The position numbers and the translations under genes are program-made. The notes beneath the pieces were generated by a model that was not told the origin of the DNA, made no database searches, and was given only the letters and a program-made list of their open reading frames with translations. Of a stretch of DNA of 64,000 bases, positions 49,501 to 56,608 are shown piece by piece. This DNA comes from Aquatica leii (taxonomy: Eukaryota > Arthropoda > Insecta > Coleoptera > Lampyridae). The first letter of the stretch is position 1. Each line of letters starts with the position of its first letter. The stretch lies in NCBI GenBank assembly GCA_035610365.1, contig CM069432.1:22382354-22446353 (forward strand). Direction: 5' to 3'.

Positions 49501-52500
49501 CGTCCATTAAAAGCAAATCTGTAATCAACTAACGTCAAAAATGCCAGCCAATGGAAAATGGTTAAGGCGCTAAAGAACTCTGGATTGTCTAGAGTTTCAT
49601 CAACGATAAAACAGAAGTATTCGCAACCACCTTGGAAGCACACTCCAGTCCTATATACGACGCCATCAAACCGGTTAGTCCGAGAAGGATTGAGTGTGGC
49701 TTCAATCCCCAGAATACACTACCCCAGACGCGGTATGGTAACATAGATTATTAGCAGCTTGAAAATCACCCGAATCAGATGGGATTAGTAACCGAGCGAT
49801 TTGACTTCTCCCAGCCAGTGCTGTGGCCGTCCTTACTGTCATATTCAACGCCTCTCTTAGAGTCCGCCTATTTCCAACGGATTGAAAAACCAATCGTGTT
49901 TTTCTTCTTTTTAAGTAGGTCATGGTCATTTTTTAAATTTTAATCGTCAAATATTAGAGAAAAATCCATAGGAAGTATTTTTATCACAGAATTAGACATC
50001 TACTGGAAACCGCACCAGAACATCCTGAAACCTGGACCTGGAAAGGACGTCCATCGGATGCAATCTAACGGTAATCCATAAAACATGCATAAATGGTCGT
50101 CCAGAGGATGTTCATATTATGTCAATGAAAGCCATATCGGTATTGGTATAGAGTGCAATAAACTTGTCGATAAAATAGCAAACAAAAAGCGACATTACAT
50201 GTGCGTATTAAAGCCCATAAGTGCAGAAAAACCGACAGCGTCGAACATGGCAACGCACCTGAGACACTAAAAATCGCTTACCGAAGACAGAAATTGCTTG
50301 GAAGACGGTTCAAGCGCTGAAGAACTCTGGATTGCGCCGTTACGAGAAGCTGAATGTACCTCCAAGCTACCTTGAAGGTTCATTACAGCCCTACATACGA
50401 CACGATCAAAACGGCACGGATTTATAGCGTCAACAGCTTAGAACAAGAATTATTGGGTCTGGGTCTAATCATGCGAATCCCGTGAGTTGAGCTACCTATC
50501 GGGCGCGTCTCCAGGTGGTGGATAGGAGGTTAAATAGAATGTAACGGTACGCAGATTCATCAGCTGACCCGGGACACCCTGTTTCCCTTGGCAGGTGTTG
50601 GAGTCGCGGTCTAAAATCCGTGCGTACTCCAATACTACTGTCACGCGAACCAGCTTTCCCAGCTCAAGCTGTAGTGTCGTGGCAAGAGCCAACTCTGGGA
50701 TAACGATGCCTGTCGCTGCTCTGCTGACTTTGATCAGCAAGCACGGCAGCCAAACCCAAACTTCTTGCTGCTGTGAACATGTCTTACGAACAAACAGTGC
50801 TGAGGGGCCTTGGCTTAATTGTCTGGACCAAGAGAAGACAACCTCATCAAAAACCTAAATCTAAGGTGGAGAGGCCAATAGATGCGGACTGGATAGAAGA
50901 GCAGAGAGTGGCCAGTCGGTACGTCAAATATTAAGAAACCACTGGAGGAGGATAGGGAACTAGAGATTATCTATCTCAAAGACCTTCCTGCACCCAAGAA
51001 GGTTATCACTTGGTCCCAGGAACAGCACTGGAACCGGCCAGCCTATTGAAAAGCATATCGGTATAGAACAACATCAGTACCGTAACGTGGCGGGTGGTTA
51101 ACTCTAAACCAGATCCTAAAGGAACCCAATACGTCTTGCTTATGGACAAGGCGTCCTGGGAGAAGGTGGAAGTGTCAACCAACCAATTGTACCATGGATT
51201 TTCAAGGATCACTCTCCGACTCTAAAAAGGACAGCAAAGAACCGGATGCTACAAGGGATGTCCACGATGCAATAGATGAAAACCCAGAGCCAGGAAAGAA
51301 CTGCTGACGGCAAATCTAATGCTGAAAGTAGTTCAAACGAACATACACTGTAGGGCAGCCTCGGCGACCTTCAGTGCTTATATCGTGACAGCCTTGTCCA
51401 GGAGCTATGGATCCACAAGGCAACAATAAAAGGGTTGAACTGTCCAGGTAGATGGCTGCTTGCGACCCAGCTTGTGCACAGCCCTCGCACATGCATTATT
51501 GTAAAAAATGCACTAAACTTATGCCATTGTGGGATTTATGTTCTAGAGACCTAGTGGCAGCTAGAATATCTGTAGTAAAGAAAGGCAACCGGAGGCAGTT
51601 CATTATCGGATCCGGTTACCTTCCCTACGACCAGACAGGATCGCCGCCGCCGGAGGAAATCCACAGGCTGCTTAACAGTGGGCCTAATAAACCGCTGATT
51701 CTTGGATGTGATGCTAATGCACAACACACCTTGTGGGGGAGCACAAGCACAAATCCAAGAGATGACAAACGTTTAGAATTTATTTTAAAAAGCAATGTAG
51801 ACATAATAAATAACGGACATGCGCCTACGTTTATAACCGTGCCGCGCAGTAAAGTTAATGACCTTACGCTTGCTAGTCCAAAAACGAGCAAAGTGATAAA
51901 AATGTGGCATGTATCAGATGAACCTTCTTTATCAGATCATAGATTCATTCGATTCAACATTGAATCAGACAGGGAACTCGTAATGGAATACAGAAACCCG
52001 AGAAAAACCAACTGGGATTTGTTCAACGAAACTTTAGCGGGCCAAATCAGGGACTGTCCCACAGTTGCAAGATCAACGCACGAGCTAGAACTAATGACGG
52101 ATAGTATTGTTAATTCATTAAAATCCGGATTTGAAGCAAGCTGTCCAAAAACTGTCAAACAAACCCCCAACAAAATAACTTGGTGGAACAGGGAGCTTGA
52201 CAAACAAGGGCAAGCACCAGAAGGCTATTTAGTACAGCCAAAAAAAGCGGAGACTGTGATGAATACCAAACCAGCCTCACAACATACAACAATACCATTA
52301 AAAAGGCAAAGAGAGACTCATGGAGAAGGTACTGTAGGGACGTAGAAAACGAACCTACAAGTTCTCGACTCCAAAAAGCTCTGAGCAAAGAACGCACTGG
52401 AAACATTGGTTCTTTGCTGACCGAAAACGGAAAGTTTACAGACTCGGTTGAAGGTACTTTGCAAGAACTACTGCAAAAACACTTCCCGGGTTCGTCGTTA

Positions 52501-55500
52501 ACTGAAGTTCCTAAGCACCAGAACCTAGAGGTACCAAACAGACGAGCACCCAAAAGGAACTGGGACTTAGCGCGAAAAATAATCAACCCTGAAAACCTAA
52601 AATGGGAAATCAATACGTTTAAACCCTTTCAGTCTCCAGGAGCCGATGGAGTTTATTCCATCATGCTGCAAAAAGGATTTGCTGCTCTTCGAAGCGCTGT
52701 ATGCGAAATTCTCATAGCCAGCTTAGCACTTTCGACCATACCAAACAGCTGGCGGATTGTGGTATTTATACCAAAGCCAGGGAAATCAACGTACGCCCAA
52801 GCTAAATCCTACAGACCGATCAGCTTAACTTCTTTCATCTTAAAACTACTTGACAAAGTATACGGGACGGGGCACTAAAGGCTTCGCCTCTGCACCGAAA
52901 CCAGTATGCTTACCAATCTGAAAAATCTTCCGAGCTAGCAATTCACCAACTAGTAAGCAGATCCGAAAATGCAATCCAATACAATGATATTGCATTGGGT
53001 GGTTTTCTAGATATTGAAGGAGCATTTGACAATACTACATTCACCGCAATAACAAGGGCAATGGAGAAAAAAGAAATCACACCTCTAGTCCGAAACTGGG
53101 TCAACTCAATGCTCAAGAATCGGATCCAAAGTGGCTGGCGGATGCCTACAAGGCGGGGTGCTATCACCCCTACTGTGGTCCCTTGTCATGGACGGCCTAC
53201 TACAGGAACTAGAAGACGGCGGGGTATTTGCTTTAGGTTACGCTGACGATCGCACCATTATCACAAATGGACCCATCACATACGGCGCGTTTGTATGGGG
53301 TTAGAGAACCAACCTGAAAAGCACAGCTGCAAAGCTAAGCAAAGTACAGAGAATGGTATATCTACTGATAACAGGAGCAATGAGAACCACACCCACAGCA
53401 GCCATGGAAGCACTACTTTCACTTCCACCATTACACCTCGTTGTAATGATGGAAGCAAGACAAGCAGCATACAGGCTGCAGATTAATGAACACGCGTCAA
53501 CTACCGGGAAAAACAAACCGGGTATTTACAACGTGCTGCGTGAAGAAACAATCTTAACTATGAGATCCGACTTCACAAAAAATTATCACATTTAAAAAAA
53601 AATTAAAGTGATAATACCGTCACGAGACGAGTGGATAAAAAACATTTACCCGGGCGCGGTTAAAGGAACTATCTGGTACACAGATGGGGCCAAAAATCGC
53701 AACGGTACCGGAGCAGGAGTATATGGAGGCAAGCACCATGGGAAGCAATTTTCGCTGACTTTGGGTAAATATGCATCCGCTTTTCAAGCTGAAGTTGCTG
53801 CTATTGACTGGTGTGTCACCAGTAATAAAATCCAAACTGATTATGGCATGCATAAACAGTCTGGAAATATTGGCAAATCGCCAACCTGTGCAGCTCATCT
53901 GGATACCAAAAGACCAGAATGTAAAGGGTAACCTAATGGCGGACGCACTAGCAAAAAAGGGCACAACAGAGACATATATCGGATCTGACCGTTTTCGGAA
54001 TCGCATATGAGACCGGAAAAGAAATAATTCGCAGCAAACTTGCAGGGGAGCATAAAAAAACTATGGAAAAACGCTACTGTATTTACCCACCACGCGATTT
54101 TAAACCGATCAAATTGCTCATAAATATCTTACGACATTCCAGTCCAGCTCTAAGACAGATTATTTGAGCTTGAAAAAAAGAAAGGTGGGATCAGCAACCA
54201 AGCGATTTGAGTCCTCCCGCCAGGGGCGTAGTCATCCTTACTGCTATATTCAAAGCCTCTCTTAGACGCCACCTATTTCCAATCGAATGGAAAACCAATC
54301 GTGTTTACAGAGCCTAATAAACTTGCCGCTTACAAGAAACTGAACACGGTTTAACACAGATTCAAGTAATTTTAAAGAAACCAAAGAAAATCACCTAGAT
54401 GGGATCAGCAACCAAGCGATTCAGTTCCTCCCAGCCAGGGGCGTGGTCATCATTTCTGCTTTATTCAACGCCTATTTCCAACCGAATGGAAAACTGCTCA
54501 CGTGATTCTCGTTCCAAAGCCGGTTTTTTCCCGTAAAAACCTACGACGCCGCAAAATTACCGTCCCATCAGCTTGCTCTCGACTTTAGGTAAATTCTTGG
54601 AGCAAGCAATCTTTACTCAGACGCTACTATACGAAAAAACAGTCCGAGTTTCAGAAATCGCACCAGACTTTGCGAGTCATCGAGATGGGATTCAAAAAGA
54701 AACACAAGAGTGGTTTTACTGAAGATACTCTACAATAGCATCTCCCTACCGATGATCCGTTCTTACCTAAGTAAAGTTAAAGTCATCCAAACCCAATCCG
54801 AGAAGAATTGAAACAGGATACTTCCTCGAATAAACGTCTATACTTCCAACACTTCGAAGCATCCAAAAACGGATGCATACAACAGATTGTTGGGTCGGGT
54901 TGATACGCCGACTGAAGAATCACCGTTAACCCGAAGAAGAGCACACTTAGACAGAGACGTCGAGTCAACCTGAGATATTGATATTTCGTGGAAGGATGAA
55001 GCAACATACCCAGGCCTGGTTCTCAACCAGCGCCTGTTATGGAAGAAGCATCTCTATAACGTTGTAGCGTCAGTAGTAACTCACGGCAAAGAACTACATC
55101 GTGGTTTGTGAGAAACGACAAATTGCACCGAGATCTACAGATGACCACTATTTACTCCGTCAGACAGCACGGAAATATCGACGTATCCCAACGAGAAAAC
55201 TTTAAACACGTTCTTCAGAAGCTAACTAGTCTACTGTTTTTGATTTTGGTTAACCACCCACCCTAACATGACCAAAAAATCGAGGACACAAAACCCTAAG
55301 GGTTGAGATTAGTACTCTATGCACCTAAACATAACAAACAAAGAAACTCATCTGCTCTAAGCTTATGATTTCCTCATAGTGACGTGTTGACCAAGCAAAC
55401 TTAATGTCCTTGGTGCAAAGCGCGATTAAGATCATGGTGTAGATGACCATCACTCGACTCTCAACACACTGCATAATAAAAATGAGTTGAAGACTTACCT

Positions 55501-56608
55501 AATAACTCGACTTTAAGATCCTTAACTACATCAGCTCCATCTCCCCTAGATTCGACATCGAGAAATAACATAAAGAGATGCCCGGCCATATCACCTAATA
55601 AATATCTTAATCCTCCGGGATCAACTCTTGCATAACAAATTATAGTACTTTGCTATAAAATTTTGAAATTAGATCGTACCAATTATAGAGTAGTTTCATA
55701 CTTTTATAACCGGAGGTGCCACGGCAACTGACGTAATACCATCATGATACAAAATGCTTTCTTGTCCGACGATAATAGCACCACAAAGAGGTGACGGGAC
55801 CGGAATAATCATTGAAGCTTCAGTTTCGACATTGTCTTGTCGCCAAGGTATCTTAACAAACTCCTTATCCCGCAAAGAAATTTCATGTGTTTTTACATGT
55901 CTACCATTTACATCCTGATGGATTAGAACGATTGTGGGATTGGCGCAGCCGTGTAAAAATTCTACATCAGTAACTTGCAACTCATCCATTCTGAAGTAAA
56001 CATTATTATGTAAAGAAATTTATTAATCAATGTGTACCTAATACTAGATGCCTTTAGTTCGTTATTATCTTTATCTAAAGGTATAATTTTGAACAACCCA
56101 TCATATAGTCGTAGTCCAATGACTCGTGCTTTTGGATCAATGATAGCAATAATACCAGTATCGGACGGCTTACCAATTCGATCAGCAACATTACCATGTG
56201 CTTTAGTGATAATTTCTAAATTATCACCGTCACTGACACACTCTAATATCATAGCATGGTATCGCATCGTTACTATAAACAAGAAATCTTTTTTTTCATG
56301 CTAAAACAGACGCTAAATAGAAGCCGAAGTTGAAAGAAAGATATTAACCTGTGGTCTATACAATTTCATTACAGCGACTTTCCCATACAAACCAACTTCT
56401 TTAATAGGTCGTAAGCCTTCAGGAGTGACTAAATATATTTCCAACCGTGTGTTTTTAGCTACTATTAAGTTAAGATCGTTTGAAGATGTGAAGTTTCCTA
56501 AAAGGTTAGGATTGTGATTGAGGAATAGATTGTTTATTATTCCCTACCTGTGACACAAGATGTTACCGCTGTCGGTTTGTGTGCGGTTACAACATAATGA
56601 AAAGCCAT
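19430..56608 (-). CDS. DDB1: DDB1, damage-specific DNA binding protein 1, 12 exons
   Basis: Complete DDB1 (pic in Drosophila), the three-propeller adaptor of CUL4 ubiquitin ligases and large subunit of UV-DDB. Coding exons (minus): 56608-56548, 56497-56349, 56300-56038, 55990-55702, 55652-55499, 49104-48268, 48215-47900, 47846-47723, 47672-47348, 20453-19836, 19787-19561, 19513-19430. All joints are GT-AG with consistent phase, giving 3447 nt and 1148 aa (human 1140). It starts [15 protein letters not shown] and ends with the family's DDLIK...LTRIH. Propellers A (exons 1-6), B (6-8) and C (9-11) and the C-terminal helices are all present. The only notable extra is a Ser/Gly-rich loop in exon 9. 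Intron 5 is 6.4 kb of LINE debris. Intron 9 is 26.9 kb, mainly satellite. No break is seen in the reading frame. Confidence 0.97.
19561..19787 (-). CDS. DDB1: DDB1 coding exon 11
   Basis: Acceptor TTTCTTAG; donor CAG|GTTTGT, phase 0 (aa 1046-1121). Contains [18 protein letters not shown] and [15 protein letters not shown] of the C-terminal domain. Confidence 0.96.
19836..20453 (-). CDS. DDB1: DDB1 coding exon 10
   Basis: Acceptor TTTGTTTCAAG; donor ATAG|GTACGT, phase 1 (aa 840-1046). Contains [37 protein letters not shown] and [14 protein letters not shown]. Its first 39 nt and acceptor are copied three times in the upstream satellite array. Confidence 0.96.
23340..25760. repeat. Higher-order repeat, three copies of about 802 bp
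   Basis: Three consecutive blocks (about 23361, 24162 and 24964 onward) are almost identical. The visible differences are a homopolymer change near 23844 versus 24646, and a c/a change in the gggcgttc/ggacgttc phrase. Each block holds four to five diverged monomers. Such near-identity among otherwise diverged monomers points to recent unequal exchange or replication slippage. Confidence 0.93.
28610..30766. repeat. Large array block, copy 1 of a duplicated module
   Basis: Ordered diagnostic variants (gctcagccgtttttgaagg, the exon-10-derived segment, agttctatacgttc, caccagtaatgaac, ctaggcgatcttaacaacg, cgttctggatttggg) recur in the same order at about 34440-36870, and in part at 20415-21450. 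The module therefore carries an exon edge and has been duplicated as a block of over 2 kb. Confidence 0.85.
29196..29234 (-). pseudogene. DDB1 exon 10 edge captured in the array, copy 1
   Basis: 39 nt that match the start of DDB1 exon 10 (20415-20453) at 33 of 39 positions. The homology continues into the intron side (ttgaaac..aaaa..ttttttca..gtgaaa). Read on minus it gives GTALVN...SEP against GTAIVN...SEP in the gene. The G of the acceptor CAAG is A here, and an AG now falls one base later. Confidence 0.85.
30767..32674. mobile_element. 1.9-kb insertion in the satellite, 6-bp target duplication
   Basis: The array reads cagaaacaatt at 30766, then about 1.9 kb of unrelated sequence, then acaattcgttcacc from 32675. 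The six bases ACAATT are present on both sides. The duplicated block at about 36855-36875 shows the uninterrupted site. Ends (attacg...gtaac) show at most a few bases of inverted similarity. No transposase or reverse transcriptase was recognised; a 39-codon plus frame (32405 onward, [15 protein letters not shown] start) has no known domain. The family is unknown. Confidence 0.8.
31132..31475. repeat. Tandem duplication of about 165 bp inside the insertion
   Basis: The segment beginning aactacataaataatttg at 31146 is repeated from 31311, including agtaactatagatgaggg, aggatgataacgat and ttacacaaactgtatgaata, with a few substitutions. Confidence 0.9.
33226..34455. repeat. Higher-order repeat, two copies of about 616 bp
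   Basis: The block 33226-33840 is repeated at 33841-34455 with only a few substitutions. Both contain the same fused monomer gggcgttatagtaatgcaat and the ctatcgatag palindrome. This is a second, independent local amplification. Confidence 0.9.
34440..36960. repeat. Large array block, copy 2 of a duplicated module
   Basis: Matches 28610-30766 variant for variant, with some extra monomers between 34750 and 35240. It runs uninterrupted through the point (about 36863) where copy 1 is broken by a 1.9-kb insertion. Confidence 0.85.
35468..35506 (-). pseudogene. DDB1 exon 10 edge captured in the array, copy 2
   Basis: Same 39-nt segment and flanks as the copy at 29196-29234, in the second large block, with the same substitutions. 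The two are products of block duplication and not independent captures. Confidence 0.85.
41359..41397 (-). pseudogene. DDB1 exon 10 edge captured in the array, copy 3
   Basis: Same segment, slightly different substitutions (acgcagtacc). On minus it keeps the original acceptor text gtttcaag followed by GTACTGC, so it retains a usable-looking AG with a T-rich tract. It is the copy nearest the intron's 5' end. Confidence 0.85.
42090..42560 (+). mobile_element. BEL/Pao-like retroelement remnant
   Basis: A plus-strand fragment reads [16 protein letters not shown], which resembles the zinc knuckle of BEL/Pao gag-protease polyproteins (CxxCLGxxHxxxxC, with the first Cys lost). Downstream text is broken by stops. 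No reverse transcriptase or integrase was found. Confidence 0.4.
42561..44004. other. Intron 9 sequence without recognised features
   Basis: Small frames (for example 42842-43126 and 43017-43274 on plus) are Arg/Ser-rich and lack motifs. A GA-rich run (agagagagaaagagagagg) sits near 42980. It may be further retroelement debris, but I cannot name it. Confidence 0.35.
44005..44019. repeat. LINE target-site duplication, left
   Basis: tcgtttcgttaactt, 15 bp, identical to 46865-46879, immediately next to a run of T that is the poly(A) tail of the minus-strand LINE. Confidence 0.85.
44400..44948 (-). pseudogene. LINE ORF2 C-terminal region
   Basis: Frame with [16 protein letters not shown] and [16 protein letters not shown], typical of the region after the reverse transcriptase in insect LINEs. 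It leads into a Cys/His motif near 44340 in another frame. Confidence 0.8.
45296..45787 (-). pseudogene. LINE reverse transcriptase core
   Basis: Contains [18 protein letters not shown], the [12 protein letters not shown] catalytic Asp block, [19 protein letters not shown] and, one in-frame TAG later, AYADDMV (YADD at about 45297-45308). The TAG and a frameshift further on disable the frame. Confidence 0.9.
45869..46351 (-). pseudogene. LINE linker and reverse transcriptase start
   Basis: Lys/Glu-rich linker, then [27 protein letters not shown] and [13 protein letters not shown], the fingers region of a LINE reverse transcriptase. It stops at a TGA in the place of a Trp-type codon, just before ILPVYKGGD. 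Confidence 0.85.
46333..46839 (-). pseudogene. LINE endonuclease C-terminal part
   Basis: Frame with [26 protein letters not shown] and [11 protein letters not shown]: the Thr/Gly, Asp-Tyr and Ser-Asp-His motifs of the APE-type endonuclease. It is followed by an RWWNREC linker. The upstream catalytic residues are missing because the element is 5'-truncated. Confidence 0.85.
46865..46879. repeat. LINE target-site duplication, right
   Basis: tcgtttcgttaactt, identical to 44005-44019. It marks the 5'-truncated end of the LINE. Confidence 0.85.
46880..47347. other. 5' part of DDB1 intron 9
   Basis: AT-rich intron sequence between the exon 9 donor and the LINE. Nothing else recognised. Confidence 0.5.
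47348..47672 (-). CDS. DDB1: DDB1 coding exon 9
   Basis: Acceptor TGTTGCAG; donor ATAG|GTAAGC, phase 1 (aa 732-840). After [13 protein letters not shown] comes a Ser/Gly/Val-rich loop longer than in vertebrates, then [20 protein letters not shown]. Its donor opens the 26.9-kb satellite-filled intron. Confidence 0.95.
47723..47846 (-). CDS. DDB1: DDB1 coding exon 8
   Basis: Acceptor TTTTACAG; donor CAG|GTAAAT, phase 0 (aa 690-731). Contains [20 protein letters not shown]. Confidence 0.95.
47900..48215 (-). CDS. DDB1: DDB1 coding exon 7
   Basis: Acceptor TTTGTAG; donor ATAG|GTAAGG, phase 2 (aa 585-690). Contains [19 protein letters not shown] and the near-invariant [19 protein letters not shown]. 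Confidence 0.97.
48268..49104 (-). CDS. DDB1: DDB1 coding exon 6
   Basis: The largest exon (837 nt, aa 306-585), spanning the propeller A/B junction. Acceptor AATAATAG; donor GGAG|GTTTGA, phase 1. Contains [35 protein letters not shown], and the [10 protein letters not shown] and [14 protein letters not shown] segments of propeller B. Confidence 0.97.
49105..50870 (+). mobile_element. Heavily decayed jockey-like LINE debris
   Basis: Two related stretches (about 49500-49700 and 50290-50440) share text such as gcgctgaagaactctggattg, followed by a tacgac.c.atcaaa phrase, showing repeated fragments of one element. At 49780-49905 a segment matches 54185-54305 and 54405-54490 and corresponds to DGISN.AI..LPA...VVLTA..N of jockey-type reverse transcriptases. 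No intact frame exists. Confidence 0.6.
50875..51235 (+). pseudogene. LINE ORF1 fragment (DUF4780-like)
   Basis: Broken frames read [15 protein letters not shown], then text equivalent to a domain end near 51190 ([17 protein letters not shown]). The ggccagtcggtacgtcaaatattaagaaaccactgg stretch matches 63786-63822 closely. This looks like the last part of the insect retroelement ORF1 family I recognise as DUF4780, ahead of the ORF2 below. Confidence 0.6.
51452..52345 (+). pseudogene. LINE endonuclease domain
   Basis: The longest open piece of this element. Contains [14 protein letters not shown] (metal-binding Asp/Asn), [10 protein letters not shown] and [12 protein letters not shown] (catalytic Asp-His pair), then NWDLFNETL and ITWWNRELD of the linker. 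The N-terminal portion of the endonuclease is missing or out of frame. Confidence 0.85.
52414..53260 (+). pseudogene. LINE reverse transcriptase domain
   Basis: Contains [14 protein letters not shown] and [20 protein letters not shown] (to 52878). After frameshifts come [12 protein letters not shown] (about 53000), [13 protein letters not shown] (about 53152) and GYADD (YADD at 53239-53250). The catalytic Asp pair and the upstream Asp block are all present. Confidence 0.85.
53608..54010 (+). pseudogene. LINE RNase H domain
   Basis: Contains [19 protein letters not shown] (first catalytic Asp), [13 protein letters not shown] (Glu) and, in another frame, [21 protein letters not shown] (last Asp). 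The usual His before the final Asp block is not evident. Confidence 0.8.
54160..55270 (+). mobile_element. Jockey-clade LINE fragments
   Basis: A short fragment at 54180-54310 and a longer one from 54395 both begin with text equivalent to GISNQAI..LPARGVV. The longer one continues through [33 protein letters not shown] and ends with [14 protein letters not shown]...HGNIDV near 55140, the C-terminal signature of jockey ORF2. There are many stops, and the middle of the reverse transcriptase is deleted. Confidence 0.75.
55499..55652 (-). CDS. DDB1: DDB1 coding exon 5
   Basis: Acceptor TTTATAG; donor TTAG|GTAAGT, phase 1 (aa 255-306). Contains [20 protein letters not shown] and LKVELLG. Confidence 0.94.
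55702..55990 (-). CDS. DDB1: DDB1 coding exon 4
   Basis: Acceptor ACTTCAG; donor AAA|GTATGA, phase 0 (aa 158-254). Contains [16 protein letters not shown] and [15 protein letters not shown]. Confidence 0.96.
56038..56300 (-). CDS. DDB1: DDB1 coding exon 3
   Basis: Acceptor GTTTTAG; donor TTAG|GTACAC, phase 2 (aa 71-158). Contains [20 protein letters not shown] and [15 protein letters not shown], close to the vertebrate sequence. Confidence 0.96.
56349..56497 (-). CDS. DDB1: DDB1 coding exon 2
   Basis: Acceptor CTTTTAG; donor CAG|GTTAAT, phase 0 (aa 21-70). Contains [13 protein letters not shown] and [15 protein letters not shown]. Confidence 0.95.
56548..56608 (-). CDS. DDB1: DDB1 coding exon 1
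   Basis: ATG through CVTG, donor CAG|GTAGGG, phase 1. Encodes the first strand of propeller A (aa 1-21). Confidence 0.95.

Larger units (their letters stand above)
51452..54030 (+). mobile_element. I/LOA-type LINE ORF2 remnant with RNase H
   Basis: A plus-strand element inside DDB1 intron 5 (antisense to the gene). In order: an APE endonuclease, a linker, a reverse transcriptase with GYADD, and an RNase H domain. An RNase H after the reverse transcriptase is typical of I, LOA and some related clades. Frame changes near 52345, 52880, 53150 and 53480 make it a pseudogene. Confidence 0.85.
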
